A stretch of DNA of 64,000 bases from Haberlea rhodopensis (GCA_907163345.1 CAJQUN010000015.1:7534886-7598885); one strand, 5' to 3'; shown: positions 22,816-34,565, numbered from the stretch's first letter. Numbers and translations are program-made. Notes: generated by a model not told the origin, from the letters alone.

Positions 22816-23250
22816 ATGTCAAAAACAACGCAGCCGAGTTTTCTCACCAACGCTATTCATGTGGATTTTCACTCTATTTATTCGTCAGACGATGAAGCCA
22901 TGAAAGCAGTGTTCCAAAAGTTGGACACCTCTGGATTACTGGTGATTTTAAGCCAAACACCTACTTACTATCTGGCGGATATTCAGGAGTTCTTCGCCAA
23001 TGCCAGGATAGTTGGCGAAGCCGTTGTGTCCTCTATCACTGGACAACATATCACTATTACTCTGGAAGACTTTGCCACTCAGATGTGTCTTCCAATGTCT
23101 GGGATAACAAATGCCCTCTCCGTATCTGTGCCAATCCTAGAGGCGATGAGAAAGGGTTTTTCTGACTCACATGAAAGTCTCCCCAAACCACCCTTCAAAA
23201 AGATATTGAGGAATGTTAAAGTTATGTTTAGAGCTAGGTATTTTAAGTGA
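22816..23250 (+). pseudogene. Sire-like ORF3 (function unknown), N-terminal part only
   Basis: The open frame of 144 codons starts MSKTTQPSFLTNAIHVDF. It is similar in layout to the N-terminus of ORF3 of the second Sire-like element (39852 onwards): hydrophobic FxxLxxSGL near residue 35, FFANA near residue 58, then a short domain ending FALPMSG-like at about residue 95. It is cut off at the point where the element is truncated, so the last residues before TGA at 23250 probably come from the junction. Position and sense match the env-like or additional ORF of some Sireviruses. No membrane segment is visible, so an envelope role is not supported by the sequence. Confidence 0.7.
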
Positions 23251-23439
23251 GTTTACACATATTGCTTTCACATACAAATTTATTAGTGACTATCACATTT
23301 GTATGTAGTGTATGATACAATTATTATCACAAATATTAGAATTTAGTATATATTATTGATATATATAATTTGATATGTTTACAAATATATTTATATATAA
23401 CATGTCATATTTATGTATACAGTAATATATATATATATA

Positions 23440-23678
23440 ATATTTGGTACTAAATAATATAATGTGGTATTATATAAGCTAATTCATAGTACTATATAAT
23501 CTAATATATGATACTACATAAAGTAATTTTTGGTACCATATACACTAACTTGCGATACTATATAAGCTAATTTATGGTAGTATTTAAGCTAATTTGTGGT
23601 ACTACATAAGTTAATTTTTGGTACTATATAAGCTAACTTACGGTACTATATAAGTTAATTTGTGGTATTATATAATCT
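23440..23678. repeat. 22-bp GGTAC minisatellite array, left part
   Basis: The unit GTGGTACTATATAAGCTAATTT (22-23 bp, many variants) is repeated head to tail. The array is interrupted at 23679 by a solo LTR and resumes at 25533, so the two parts were one array before that insertion. At 23251-23440 the flank is AT-rich with a (TA)n run and no gene. Confidence 0.85.
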
Positions 23679-25527
23679 TGTAAGGACCCTTGTTCCTTAA
23701 GTGCGGATTAAAGGCTTAAATAGAGTTAACATACATCTAAAGAGTATAAAGTTCGTGTTGATGCTTTGAGCTGTTAAGATTACAGTGCCAAAATAAAGTT
23801 CCAAAAGGGATTAATTACATTCACAACTAATGAATGTTAATCCTATAGCTTTACACTACTCATAGAGTATAGACTATACAAAAGAATGTGCCTGCTACCA
23901 AGAGCACTCCTCACTAGCTCACTGCATCAACCCGCCTTAGCCCTTCCGCCCAAAAGTACCTACAGGAACAACCCCAAAACCATGAGCATGTATATAAACC
24001 ATATTCACAATAATATGATTGTAATTTAAATGCATAAACCGTAAATACGAATCACTTCCTGTTAATAATACATTTAAAAGCTCCCTTTGGTCGTCCCTGT
24101 ACCACAATCATAATCAATGGACTATAATACCAATAATGTATGTCATGACATGCATCCATTCCATGTATACCAATGGTCATTTCTAGTCTTATTATATCAG
24201 CGGCATAATACCCATCGCGTTTACTTGACAGCGGCATTAATACCCCTCGCTTCGACATATTAGCGGCATAATATCCCTCGCAATAGTAATATGACACCGG
24301 AATGATCATTCGCTTCGACATATTTGCGACATATGTGCAACCATAATGCGTAACCAATTCAATGCGTATAAATGCGTTTTACCGTCCAATGCCCGTACGT
24401 CTGACTACGTACCTTAGTTCCAAAAGTGGAGATGTCGTGGGACTTTATCTCCTTTGTTGTGTGGCTTCCTGAGATGGTTCTACACAATCATACAAACCAA
24501 TATTAGAAGCCAATTTATGAACCAATACCAAAAATCCCATTAAAACACCACATTTTTAAGACTCACGATCGATCAGCCCTTACGCTCGATCGATCGCGAG
24601 CTGACCATCCAGCGCCCAATGCCTCGCTGCCCGCCTTGATCGATCGAGATGTCCGCACCGATCGATCGAGAAGTCGCCTCGATCGATCGGGAGTTCTTCT
24701 TGATCGATCATGAAGACTTCAAAAATTCTGCCAGAAGCTCTGTCGTGCTCGATCGATCGAAGGTCATGCTCGATCGATCGAGGAGCTCTGTAAATGCGAG
24801 AAATCGCCATTAATGTGCACAGAACCTTTCCAAACCACATTAACTCCATGACACCTCAAACCAATACATCAAAAATACTAATATTACTTCAAAACAACCC
24901 TCAACAACAACATACTCCAAAACCCAACCAAAAACACCATATAATCAAACAAACCCACTTTAAATCCCCAAAATACAAACCCTAATCTTATCAAAATACA
25001 AGAGAATAACACTATGAGGGTTTATACCACTTGAAGCTTCAACCTTCTTGCAAGAACCAAGCAAAAGCAAGTTTTCCCCAAGTTTTCTCTCCTCCTCTAA
25101 AGCCAAGATCGAAAATGGGGTTTGGGGAAAGGGTTGGGAGTGATTTTAATTGAGAGTGGTGGTTTAGAGAGGAAAGTGGGGGTATAGGTGTTGGGATTAA
25201 AATATCATGGTACCCCATAATTAGAAGTGATGTATAAAATATCACAACATGATATTTTAAAAACATTTTCCCAAAATGCACCAAAATCTCCATTAAATAC
25301 ATGCTTTACAAAATAATTAACAACCATCACAAATAAACCATGATAACACCCAGTTTCCCAACATGCATAACATGCACCCTGAAACGCACCACCGGGTCAC
25401 GCCTACCATGTGACTAAGCATTTCACCATGATAATTAATTCCAACACATAATTTAATTATCACCATAAATAATCACATAAACATAATTAATGCCCAATTT
25501 GCATATAATTATTTTGGGGATATCACA
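23679..25527 (-). mobile_element. Solo LTR (gypsy-like) inside the minisatellite array
   Basis: The 1849-bp block has TG...CA ends (TGTAAGGACCC at 23679, GATATCACA at 25527) and a perfect 5-bp duplication AATCT on both sides (23674-23678 and 25528-25532). There is no primer site or internal sequence, so it is a solo LTR. Orientation follows related LTRs whose sense 3' end is GGGTCCTTACA, giving the minus strand. It contains CATCGCTTCGACAT repeats (24235-24330), a GTACGTCTGACTACGTAC block near 24395, and the paired palindrome module at 24566-24780. Confidence 0.88.
24566..24780. repeat. Paired CGATCGATCG palindrome module, four pairs, in the solo LTR
   Basis: Palindromes start at 24566 and 24587, 24637 and 24659, 24680 and 24701, and 24750 and 24771. 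Five are exact and three have one or two changes. Pair spacing is 21, 22, 21 and 21 bp. Flanks here are mostly CTCGATCGATCGAG rather than GGCGATCGATCGCC, so the core and spacing are kept while the flanks differ. The block lies 747-961 bp from the sense 5' end of the LTR. Confidence 0.9.
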
Positions 25528-25532
25528 AATCT

Positions 25533-25925
25533 AATCCGTGATACTACATAAGCTAATTTGTGGTACTATATATACTAATTTGTGGTACTAAATAACTTAA
25601 TTTGAGGTTCTATTTTGTGTTACTACATAATCTAATTTGTGGAATTATATAAGTTAGTTTGTGCTATTATATAATCTAATTTGTTGTACTATAAAAGCTA
25701 ATTTACGGTACTATATAAACTAATCTGTGATGTATATAAGTTAATTTGTGGTACTGTATAAGCTAATTTATTGTACTAGATAAGCTAATTTGTGGCACTA
25801 TATAAGTTAATTTATTGTACTAGATAAGCTAATTCGTGGTAGTACATAATCTAATATGTGATACTATATAAACTAAGTTTCTGGTACTATATAAGCTAAG
25901 TTTGGGTACCATATAAGGTAAAACA
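25533..25925. repeat. 22-bp GGTAC minisatellite array, right part
   Basis: This continues the array at 23440-23678 with the same unit (…GGTACTATATAAGCTAATTT…), roughly 17 copies. After 25925 the sequence becomes irregular and then enters the carboxylesterase fragment. Confidence 0.85.
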
Positions 25926-26045
25926 CAAAATATTTTGCTGGATATGATTACAAATAGATTTATGAGGACGTTACTACCACATCTTTGGTTAAATAGTACC
26001 AATTTTTTTTAATGCAAGTTATTTTATTAATCGTAGAAATTATTG

Positions 26046-26685
26046 GTTCCAATTACCATCTATCTTCCTCAAATTAGCCCGACCTCCCTTCAAACTCCCC
26101 AACAACTTGCTACATTCAACTGGATTTGTCTGTTTGCCAGCCAATGCAGCACCTTCAACACATCCTCAAATGGTGTTAGATACTTATTCTCAGGCGCCAA
26201 TCTGTATCCCACGGCCAACACAATCACATCATACATTTCGCGATACGTATGCAGAAATAATCATTCCCATTCGAATCATTGCTTCCACTAACGAATCCTC
26301 CACCATGGATTTGCAACATAGCTGGTAGTTTGCGGCACTTGTACCCCCATCAGATTATACCCTCTGCAAATCCACTTCCTGATTCAAATCCATATCATCG
26401 TTACTACAACCGTAACTATTTCTTCAGTTACTATCAACATTCTGAGCATGCTTAGTAGCATTAGATTGCTGAAACACCATTGTTGAACCCGTGAATGTTG
26501 CGGGGGTGAAACGACTGGGCCGAATCGGATCCAAACACGGAACGAGATTTGATTAAGGTTTGGGGGGAACGGAAGCAAGTATCCGGAAGAAAGATACGAT
26601 CTCGAGAGAGGTTATGGGATCAATATGGATATTCTTAGTGACAACAGCGCGGTGAAGGACGGGTTGGCTGCGGCTGCCGTCCGAG
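26046..26685 (-). pseudogene. Carboxylesterase fragment (CXE11/CXE16-like, alpha/beta-hydrolase fold 3)
   Basis: On the minus strand the N-terminal text AAANPSFT and KNIHIDPITSLE appears near 26680-26610. It is followed near 26330-26200 by the oxyanion-hole motif LQIHGGGFVSGSNDS, then VIVLAVGYRLAPENKY and FEDVLKVLHWL. These are hallmarks of the plant CXE11/CXE16 hydrolases. The catalytic serine region and everything after it are missing, and the fragment stops near 26046 at the minisatellite flank. At least two frame changes (a 2-base insertion after RIAKC, a 1-base change after HWL) and stops in the linker show it is not functional. It lies just outside the left side of the MULE and could be a captured or stranded gene fragment. 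Confidence 0.8.
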
Positions 26686-26689
26686 CTGC

Positions 26690-27290
26690 GGAGTTCAGAT
26701 ACCAATTCCTCCAAAATCATACCATTTTTCTTTACTCAAAAATGATAATCAAATGCTTTGCTGTAATATGAATGTATAATATGAAAAGTGTGGAATCTGT
26801 TATGGGTTTTTGATTTGGGGATTATCTTCTAATTTACCGTGATATTTATTTTATCCTAGTATTTATTGGACACATTGAAAATATGGGAAAATTTTGGGCC
26901 GGTATCAAAACATAAAAGTTTTTTTTGGCACAGTTCACCAAATTATTTGCCTTTCATTTAAGTCCGATTGAGCGCAAAATTACTAAATTACCCTCGTCTT
27001 CTTCCTTTACATTCATCGTCGAAAACTTTCTGCACATCTTAAAATCATCGCGCCTCTTCTTCTTCTTCAACACTAAAAATTTTCCAGTCATTCCTCCACC
27101 GGTAGACCAATAATTGCATTTATCCAACATGCGAGACTTTAATATATTTATCTGTGCATGTATTTCACATGCACCGATATAAACACAGTTGCATTTATCC
27201 AACTTGTACACATGCATCGACATAACATTAGGTGTATGTCTCGCACATGAACTACTATACATATCTGTGAAACTGATTGATCATTACTTA
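26690..27290. other. Left flank of the MULE coding region, no gene supported
   Basis: This contains AT-rich sequence and a short stretch (26975-26993, ATTACTAAATTACCC) that matches the reverse complement of 49311-49330 at 14 of 15 bases. That makes it a weak candidate for the MULE terminal inverted repeat. The palindromic ACATGCACCGAT repeat of the MULE first appears near 27167. Confidence 0.4.
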
Positions 27291-27293
27291 CAG

Positions 27294-28029
27294 ATGATTG
27301 ACCGTTGGGCGATTATTGTAAATAACCACATTGCCAAGACCGGAAAAAAGAAGATAGCCTATGTGTTCAACATGTGTTGGGTAATAAAATTCAACTATTA
27401 AACATTTTTTCTCATTAAACAAAGTGCACTCATACCATTCAACTTTGGATATTCGTATATCATGCAATTATTTCTTACAAATTCGCAGCAATACGCAGCA
27501 CTTATCTCACTAGAAAGCTACTATAAAGATTCAACAGAAAACAACATTGATAAATTCCTACCAGAGACAATGTCATATAGGTTTTTGGTTTTTCCAATAA
27601 ACACACCAGGCAAAGAAGACCACTTAAAAATACCAGGATACCACTGGACACTACTTGTCTTTGATATCAAGAGTCAGTTTGGACTCATTACAATTCAATA
27701 AGGCAACGAATTGAGGGGGAGACAGATTATTACTTTGAAAAGACCAAATTACTGGTAAGGTTTACTTTAAATACACTTACTTTTTAAAATTCAATACTTT
27801 TTTATAAAATTACCAGTTGATAACAATACTTCTTCCAAAATATAGAAGTCTGCGTTGAAGAGAAGATGAAGAAATCATTCAGGAGTCCCCCATTTCAGCA
27901 GGCATCACCTACAGTCCAAGTGAAGATACATACGAAATCATAACATTCAAAGAAGCAATGCAACAAAAGTCTGGCTCGACAGACTGTGTCGTGTTTGTTT
28001 GCATGAACATGGAAAGAATTATGAGATGA
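27294..28029 (+). pseudogene. ULP1-like (peptidase C48) protease of the MULE
   Basis: Three exon-like blocks have plausible splice borders: 27294-27380 (ends TGG then GTAATA), 27489-27754 (after TTCGCAG, before GTAAGG) and 27846-28029 (after ATATAG, TGA at 28027). The middle block holds FLVFPINTPG and the catalytic-His text GYHWTLLVFDIKSQ. The last holds the Gln and Cys region QQKSGSTDCVVFVC, where the usual Cys-Gly is Cys-Val. A one-base loss after DIKSQ (near 27682) shifts the frame, so the gene is not intact. ULP1 enzymes cleave SUMO-type conjugates; the role of the MULE-borne copies is unknown. It is convergent with the transposase. Confidence 0.75.
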
Positions 28030-28319
28030 CAAGAAGTGCCCAATCATGCAAATGTAGATATAAATAGTATTTATAGAGCAAAAATGGTGAAAGTCGTCAT
28101 CCAAAATGTATAAATCAACGATTAATACTTTGTTATAGATATATTTTGTATTGTAAATGTATAATTTTGTAAACAAACAAACTTTTGTTCTTGAATAACT
28201 GTACAGACTCATATTGGTGTTTTAGTTGGTTAATGATGAACTGCACAAAATTGAATCCTACAAGTGCACTTTGTTTAATTTTTATTGTGTGTGTCCCTTC
28301 GCATGCACCGAATGAGTCT

Positions 28320-29300
28320 ATAGGTTCATGTGAAACACATGCACCTGTAGACAGAAGCAGTGCATGTATTTGTTTACTTGTGTTAATTCAAATTTGGTTT
28401 CAATTGGTGCATGTAAATAACATGAAATATTCACATTTTTTTCTATCGGTGCATGTGAAATCACATGCACCGTTATACATTTAGTTGCAATTATATAACA
28501 TGCAATGCTTCAATGATGATTTTACTTGATATGTACTAACGATTCATGTAAATACACTAGCATAAAACAAAGTTGCATTTATACAATATGAACAACTTGA
28601 ATCAACCAGTGCATGTAAATAACAATGACCAATTCAAATTTTTTGTATCGGTGCATGTGAATCACATGCACCGTTAGACCATTAGTTGCATTTATCCAAC
28701 ATGCGAGGCTTGAATGTATCTTTATAATGCTTTTACTTTATATATACTAACGATGCATGTAAATACACAAACATTAAGTAAAATTTTGTTTCTATAGGTG
28801 CATGTGATATACATGCACCGATAATTCATTAAATGCATTTATCCAACATTTTCTATCGGTGCATGTGATTTATTTTCTATCGGTGCATGTGAAATCACAT
28901 GCACCGATAGACCTTTAATTGCAATTATATAACATGGAATGCTTGAAATAATCTTTTATGATTATTTACTTGATATATACTAACGATGCATATAAATACA
29001 CAAGCATAAAACAAAGTTGCGTTTATACAATATGAACAACTTGAATCAACCGGTACATGTAAATAGCATGTAGCAACTCAAATTTTTTGTATGGGTGCAT
29101 GTGAATCATGCACCTGTAGACAGAAGTGGTTCATGTATTTGTTTACTTTTGTTATTCTAATCAACGTTGCATGTAAACAAACATGCATTAACATTTTGTT
29201 TCTATCGGTGCATGTATATCACATGCACCGATAGAATACACATTTTCATTTATCCACGTTCAACTTGAATCTTTTGGTGCATGTATATGACATGCACCTA
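28320..29300. repeat. Palindromic GGTGCATGT/ACATGCACC repeats between the two MULE genes
   Basis: Imperfect to perfect hairpins of the form ATCGGTGCATGTGA(A)TCACATGCACCGAT occur near 28322, 28446, 28650, 28796, 28878, 29094, 29205 and 29275, with single arms near 28855 and 27167. They sit inside larger direct repeats. The ~207-bp block following the hairpin at 28446 is repeated after 28878, and the CACCTGTAGACAGAAG block at 28341 is repeated at 29111. No open frame here is supported. Confidence 0.85.
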
Positions 29301-29449
29301 TATGTGAAACTTAAATCTATAGGTGCACGTAAATTACATATAGAAAGAAATGGTGCATGTATTTGTATCATTATGTTAAATAACCAATAACAAATCAAAC
29401 AAATTATTTCTACAATTAAATTTTGTTCAACATAAACTTACAAAAAACA

Positions 29450-31395
29450 TCAAATAGGTTCCTTACAAGTCTTCCTATTATGTCCATATTTTTTATACCG
29501 ACTGCAACGCAACTGTCGAATGTTTTCACCTTTGGATCTAATTCTCTTCTTCTTTGGACGACACGGTTGCCTTTTTGTTTGTGGTGGTAAAATATTCATA
29601 TCCGTGACAATCTGAGCAAAATCATCACTTGAACGTCCTGGAACCGGAATTATAACTCCTTCATAGCAACTCTTATAAGTACGAACATGGAAATATACAT
29701 CAACAACTTCATCTACGGTCATCTTGTTCCTCCTAAATACAGCAATCGCATGAGGACATGGAATCCATCAAGCTGCCACTGATAGCAAGTACACATAAGA
29801 ATATCAAGGCGCACAGTAACTGAAGGATATGTAAACACCTCGAAACAACAGTCAGAAGACATCTTCACATTCCATGCACGACCTTGATTTTTGTAAAAAG
29901 ACCATTTCTTTTCCATCTTCGCACACAGAACCCCACTCCATCGTGCATCATTGATCTCCTATCATAAACCAGCTCATTAGCTTAACCCGGATACAATCCA
30001 CCATGTGAGTAATAGGCAGACCCCTTGCCTCTAATATCCACGAATTGAAAGACTTTGCTGCATTTGAATACATCTCTCCATATCGCATGCCGCATGAGTA
30101 AGCATTTGTCCATTTCTCCAAAGATAGACCCTGTAAAAACCCTTCTACAATTGAACCACCTTCTCGTTTCAAAATAGCAAGCTTGTCTGTGAAAATAGCC
30201 ACCGTCGGCGAATATGCACACTCATCCAACAAGTAACACATCCTTTCCCGAAACTGGTTCAAAAATGTTTGCCAGCATATATGTCCCGGAGGTCGCATTT
30301 CAAATGATAAAGACAAAAAATGTGTTTTGGAGAAGGTCCAAACACAACAGATAAAGCCTCCATCAAACCAACATTCCGATCAGATATATAAACAATATTT
30401 CCATCATTATCTACAATCTTGCTCAAGCAAGATAGAAACCAACACCAATTATCAAAGTTCTCTGAGTTCACAACAGCAAAAGCGAGGGGGAACAACCCTA
30501 CAATAAAATAATCAAAACATATAAAGCAAAAAATACAATTTATGTTATATGATGCACTTATATAACCTTTAGTGGTACATGTTAGAGACACCAAGATCTA
30601 TCGGTGCATGTAATATACATGCACCGATTCTCAGTTACATGCATATGTAGTACTAAATGTTACAGACGCCAAGTTCTATCGGTGCATGTAATATACATGC
30701 ACCGGTAGACTAGCGGTGCATGTATATTACATGCACCGCATTCGATCCAATTAGTTTATATATCATGCAACATGTTTTATACGCGCAAGTCTATCGGTGC
30801 ATGTAATATACATGCACCGACAGACTTCGGTGCATGTAAAATCTCATTTATATTATAATCTTGTTGCATCTTACCTTGATTCCCATCCTTTGTCGTAGCT
30901 GACAGAAGTATGCCATTGAAACGGGATTTCAAAAAAGTTCCATCAAGAAATAACATAGGGCGACAAAATTTAAAACCATCCATACAAGCACGAAATGACA
31001 CAAACAAACGGATGAATCGGTTACAGTCGTCAACTTCAAGCTCTACAAAACTCCCAACATTAGTGGTCTTCACCGCATCGATGTACCACTTCAACTCCTT
31101 GAAAGACTCATCATAATTTCCAAAAGTAGTAGACCTAGCATTCTCCACACTTCTCCATGCCTTAATGTATGTTATATCCAACCCATAATCTTTTTTCATT
31201 AACTCCATTACAGACCTACCAGAAAAGTTTGGATTGGAACCGACTCGTTCGCAAATAATTTCTGATATTAAATGTGAAACAATCCTTTTTGATTTGTCTT
31301 TCATGACTCGTAGACCACACATGTGAATGCTGTTCAATTTCTTTATGTAGAAAGAACCATTTACACGTGAAATGTTGGCACTCACAAACCAATCA
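29450..31395 (-). pseudogene. MULE transposase (mudrA type), core and C-terminal exons
   Basis: Read from 31395 downward, the DNA-binding region has CGLRV (zinc-finger remnant) and a helical linker. The DDE transposase domain begins with the first Asp in FLDGTFLK (about 30930). A GT-AG intron (30874 to 30498) splits the core between the GNQG text and LFPLAFAVVN. The second Asp is in YISDRNVGL (about 30385). A one-base deletion near 30266 shifts the frame before the next segment (to 29948). The SWIM zinc finger (CTCYQ… then PCPHA) crosses another frameshift near 29750. The C-terminal knuckle ends at TGA 29450 and has Tyr for its second Cys (CSRYKKYGHNRKTC). The intron holds four copies of the element's palindrome. 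The N-terminal part lies at 48351-49096, beyond the LTR nest. Confidence 0.85.
30598..30823. repeat. Four palindromic GGTGCATGT/ACATGCACC hairpins in the transposase intron
   Basis: Near-perfect hairpins CTATCGGTGCATGTAATATACATGCACCGATAG (core only quoted in part elsewhere) lie at about 30600-30628, 30678-30706, 30714-30741 and 30791-30820. All are within the 377-bp intron. The loops are AT (AATATA, ATATT), and the arms are the same as in the 28.3-29.3 kb cluster. Confidence 0.9.
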
Positions 31396-32954
31396 TGTAA
31401 GGACCCCCGTGCCCTTAACCCATTATTAGTGTATTAATCCATGCCATTAGTGCATATAATCATACTATCAGGTGGAAAACCATATGCAAGTGCAACACCA
31501 TATGCTATCCAGGAAATTTCTTGCATTTAATCCACATAATATTCAAATTCCCCAACCAAGATTATTCATATATCATGCACCCTCATAATACACTAACATA
31601 CTCTTAGTTCATTTAGCAATTCCATATCTAATTCCGTGCAAACCATAAATGAACAGAGAAGAGCCGTAGCCCGTTTATACATTCCATATACAAGTAATAT
31701 GTACTCACATAAGAGCACCCAATGAATAAGCGTGTATTTAATGTATAAAACACTCTACTGGATACCGTTACTGGTACTTCGATCCTGGAAGCACCTCTCA
31801 AGCGCAACTCGATCTCGACTCTGGATCTGAGCGCCTATCCATCCAGCTCTGGTACCTCGATCCTGGAAGTACCTTTAATCAACAGCCCGAGTTCAACTCC
31901 AAAGATGCTGCTACACCTGTACCGCATGTCCCAACAGAGACAGCCCCCACACGGGGTGAGTATACCAATATCCCAAATCCAATAACCGCAACAATACAAT
32001 TCATAATTTACATAAATGTAAATGCTATGAAATACAAAATATACTCCCTGGATGGTATCATCCTCATCCGGGGTTTCCTGTACTGTCCCTGTTCTCAAAA
32101 CACTGAAACCATCAAATTCTCAAATGCCAGTTAATCATTACATTGATTAACGAATTCATTAGCCATATACCGGTATCATAATCAATACTATCAAATCATT
32201 AAACAATGATTACAAATTCCCCATATAGCTCACTTATGGTTCCATAGTTCTATTTCATAGCTCGCTCTACAATAGCGGCGTTCCATTTCCACGCATACTC
32301 AACAGCAGCGACGTCATAATCGATGTTCGCTCACAGGCGACAACATCCCAATCATTGCTCGCTCAAAAGCGGCACCATGCAATTCTCAATGCATACATAG
32401 ACATTTGAAGCAAGTACCATAAACCATGCATTTCAATATCCGTTTATTGCTAATACCTTGTGTCATGCATTTCCACACACATTCATTGCAATACAGTGTA
32501 CCAAGCACTCAACAATTGCAATTATATTAAAGGGCCATGCTCGTACGTCATACGTACCTTATAATTCCGTAGCTCGAGTCCAAACTTTGCTTGAGTTCCA
32601 TACCTCGAGAAATATGTGCTAAAACACATAAACAACTCACAATTAAGTATAAGCATGCAACCACATGTCCAAGCACGTTCAAGACTCCCAATCATATCGT
32701 CAATCCATGACGATTACCAAAATAAAAGCCCCCCGGCTAAGCATGCATAATACCCAAAATATCTCATTTTATATGTTTAAAAAGATAGCCAAGAATTCAT
32801 CCGAGAATTCCATTTAATTTACTTGGCTCCAACCAAACCATTTTAAAAGTCTAGCATTCCCATTGGAATGAGAACATTGCCCCGGAAGCCGACCATTTAA
32901 GTCGTAAATCCAAAATCCCACGAAAAAGCCAAGAAAACCACAATCACATGCTGG

Positions 32955-33141
32955 CGATCGATCGCTATACCGGGCGATCGATCGCTAGCCCCTTGGCGAT
33001 CGATCGCTCGATATAGCGATCGATCGCCAGACCTCACTGGCGCGAGGCGATCGATCGCTCCAAAAGGAGCGATCGATCGCCACAATGCTGAAAAGCGTGC
33101 TGCCTGCATGCGATCGGTCGCCTGCTAAGGGCGATCGATCG
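32955..33141. repeat. Paired CGATCGATCG palindrome module, four pairs, in the split solo LTR
   Basis: Starts are 32955 and 32975, 32997 and 33017, 33048 and 33070, and 33111 (one mismatch) and 33132. Pair spacing is 20, 20, 22 and 21 bp. Seven of the eight are exact. Counting without the copia insertion, the block lies about 753-939 bp from the sense 5' end of the LTR. Confidence 0.9.
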
Positions 33142-33327
33142 CCATGCCCTGCAACTCGAAAACCACCATTTTTAAAAGCTTGAAACCTTCCCAAAACATA
33201 CCCCAACTCCTCCCAACTCAAAACCACAACAAAACAACATCCAAGTACCTCCAAGAAGGGTGTTAGACTTGAATTAAAACAAACCCAAAAGATTTCAAGA
33301 TTTTCATCAAAATCACCCAACCCAAAC

Positions 33328-34516
33328 TGTTAGTTCCGAACTTAATCGATGAGATTTTAAAGATGACAAAATATATCAGACCGGATCAAGAGAAATCAGA
33401 CTGACCAGACCGATCGCCCAAAACAGATCAAGCTAATAAGATGACAAAACATATCAGACCGGATCGAGGGTAATCAGACTGACCAGATCAATAGCTCAAA
33501 CAGAACAAGCTGATAAGCATATCACATATCAGACCGGATCGATAGATATCAGACTGACTAGATCGAAGCTTCAGATCGATCTCAATCTTTATCAGATCAG
33601 AGCAGTCAAGGATGTATAAAGATTGGTTCTTCAGTCCGAATCATTAACGGCTATTTATTGTAGCATTTAATGTTGTAATTAATGCTACAAAGGACCAAAG
33701 ACTGAAGATTACCATAAAAGGTAAGAATACAAAGAAGAGCTTACCTGACAGTCGCCGAAAGCATGAACCAGAACGGCAAGTATTCTGAAGAAGAATACTG
33801 TAGCTTACTCAGAGATTAAGCAGAGTCAAGAGTTGCACATTAAAGGAAATAATGTCGTTGGTACATGCAACTATAAAAGGATGCAACAACAATACAGAAA
33901 GGATGACACGAGTGACACAACGAAACAAGACTCTTGCTGATCAATCGAAAAACAGCACAAGCTTAAGCTCAGAAGCTCTCGAGCTGAAATTATTCTTAGC
34001 ATGATTACATTGTAATATTTGATCATTTAGGATCACTGTGCGCATCTTGTGTATTCTGTATTGAAAAACAGAAGTAAGAAACAAATTGTAACTGTCAGAC
34101 AGAGAGTGTCTGAACAGATCGAGTGACTAGGAGTTTCAGACTGGTAGTGGGGTAAATCCAGCCTGAATCGGGTTTGTACAATAGGATTGTATAAATCAAA
34201 GTCTTCTAGTAGAAACCTTCCTTAATTGGAAGAAGGGGAGACGTAGAAGGATTACACCACCTTCGAACTTCCAGAAACATATTCTGTGTTCTTATCTTTC
34301 TGCACTCGTTCTTTCATTCAAGCCATCGAGCCGTTCTTACAAATATATAAACAGACCGTTCCGCACTTATACATTCAGTGGTCTGTTCTATAAAAGAGTT
34401 GATTAAGAAACAGATTTCTTTCACTAATCCGAAAGAAATCACAAGGGATTAAATTTTAGAAGGAGTGTTCATTCACCCCCCCCCCCCCTTCTAAACACTC
34501 CGGACCGATCCTAACA
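33328..34516 (+). repeat. 5' LTR of the full-length Sire-like element
   Basis: The LTR is 1189 bp, TGTTAGTTCCG...CCTAACA. It contains several copies of a CAGACCGGATC/CAGACTGAC motif in the first 250 bp and a poly-C tract near 34478-34490 close to the 3' end. The tract is shorter in the 3' LTR (47741-47751), a length difference expected of a homopolymer. Confidence 0.95.
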
Positions 34517-34518
34517 AG

Positions 34519-34530
34519 TGGTATCAGAGC
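34519..34530 (+). other. Primer-binding site, initiator tRNA-Met type
   Basis: TGGTATCAGAGC lies two bases after the 5' LTR, the same spacing as in the sister element at 17034. Confidence 0.92.
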
Positions 34531-34565
34531 AGGTCATCTTAATCAGCACAAAGACACTTGAGCTG

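Larger units (their letters stand above)
15666..23250 (+). mobile_element. Sire-like Ty1/copia retrotransposon, 3'-truncated and decayed
   Basis: In order it has a 5' LTR (15666-17031), a primer-binding site (17034-17045), gag (17082-18740), protease-integrase-RT-RNase H remnants (about 19100-22317) and the beginning of a third ORF (22816-23250). There the element stops: the rest of ORF3 and the 3' LTR are absent, and the sequence passes directly into the GGTAC repeat region. It is a sister family to the full-length element at 33328-47778, sharing gag, pol and ORF3 similarity and the LTR 3' end. No target duplication can be tested because the right end is gone. Confidence 0.85.

Noticed and set aside
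28320..29300. CRISPR-like array of regularly recurring palindromes
   Set aside because: The spacing is irregular, spacers are themselves repeated in larger direct repeats, there are no cas genes, and the context is a plant MULE.
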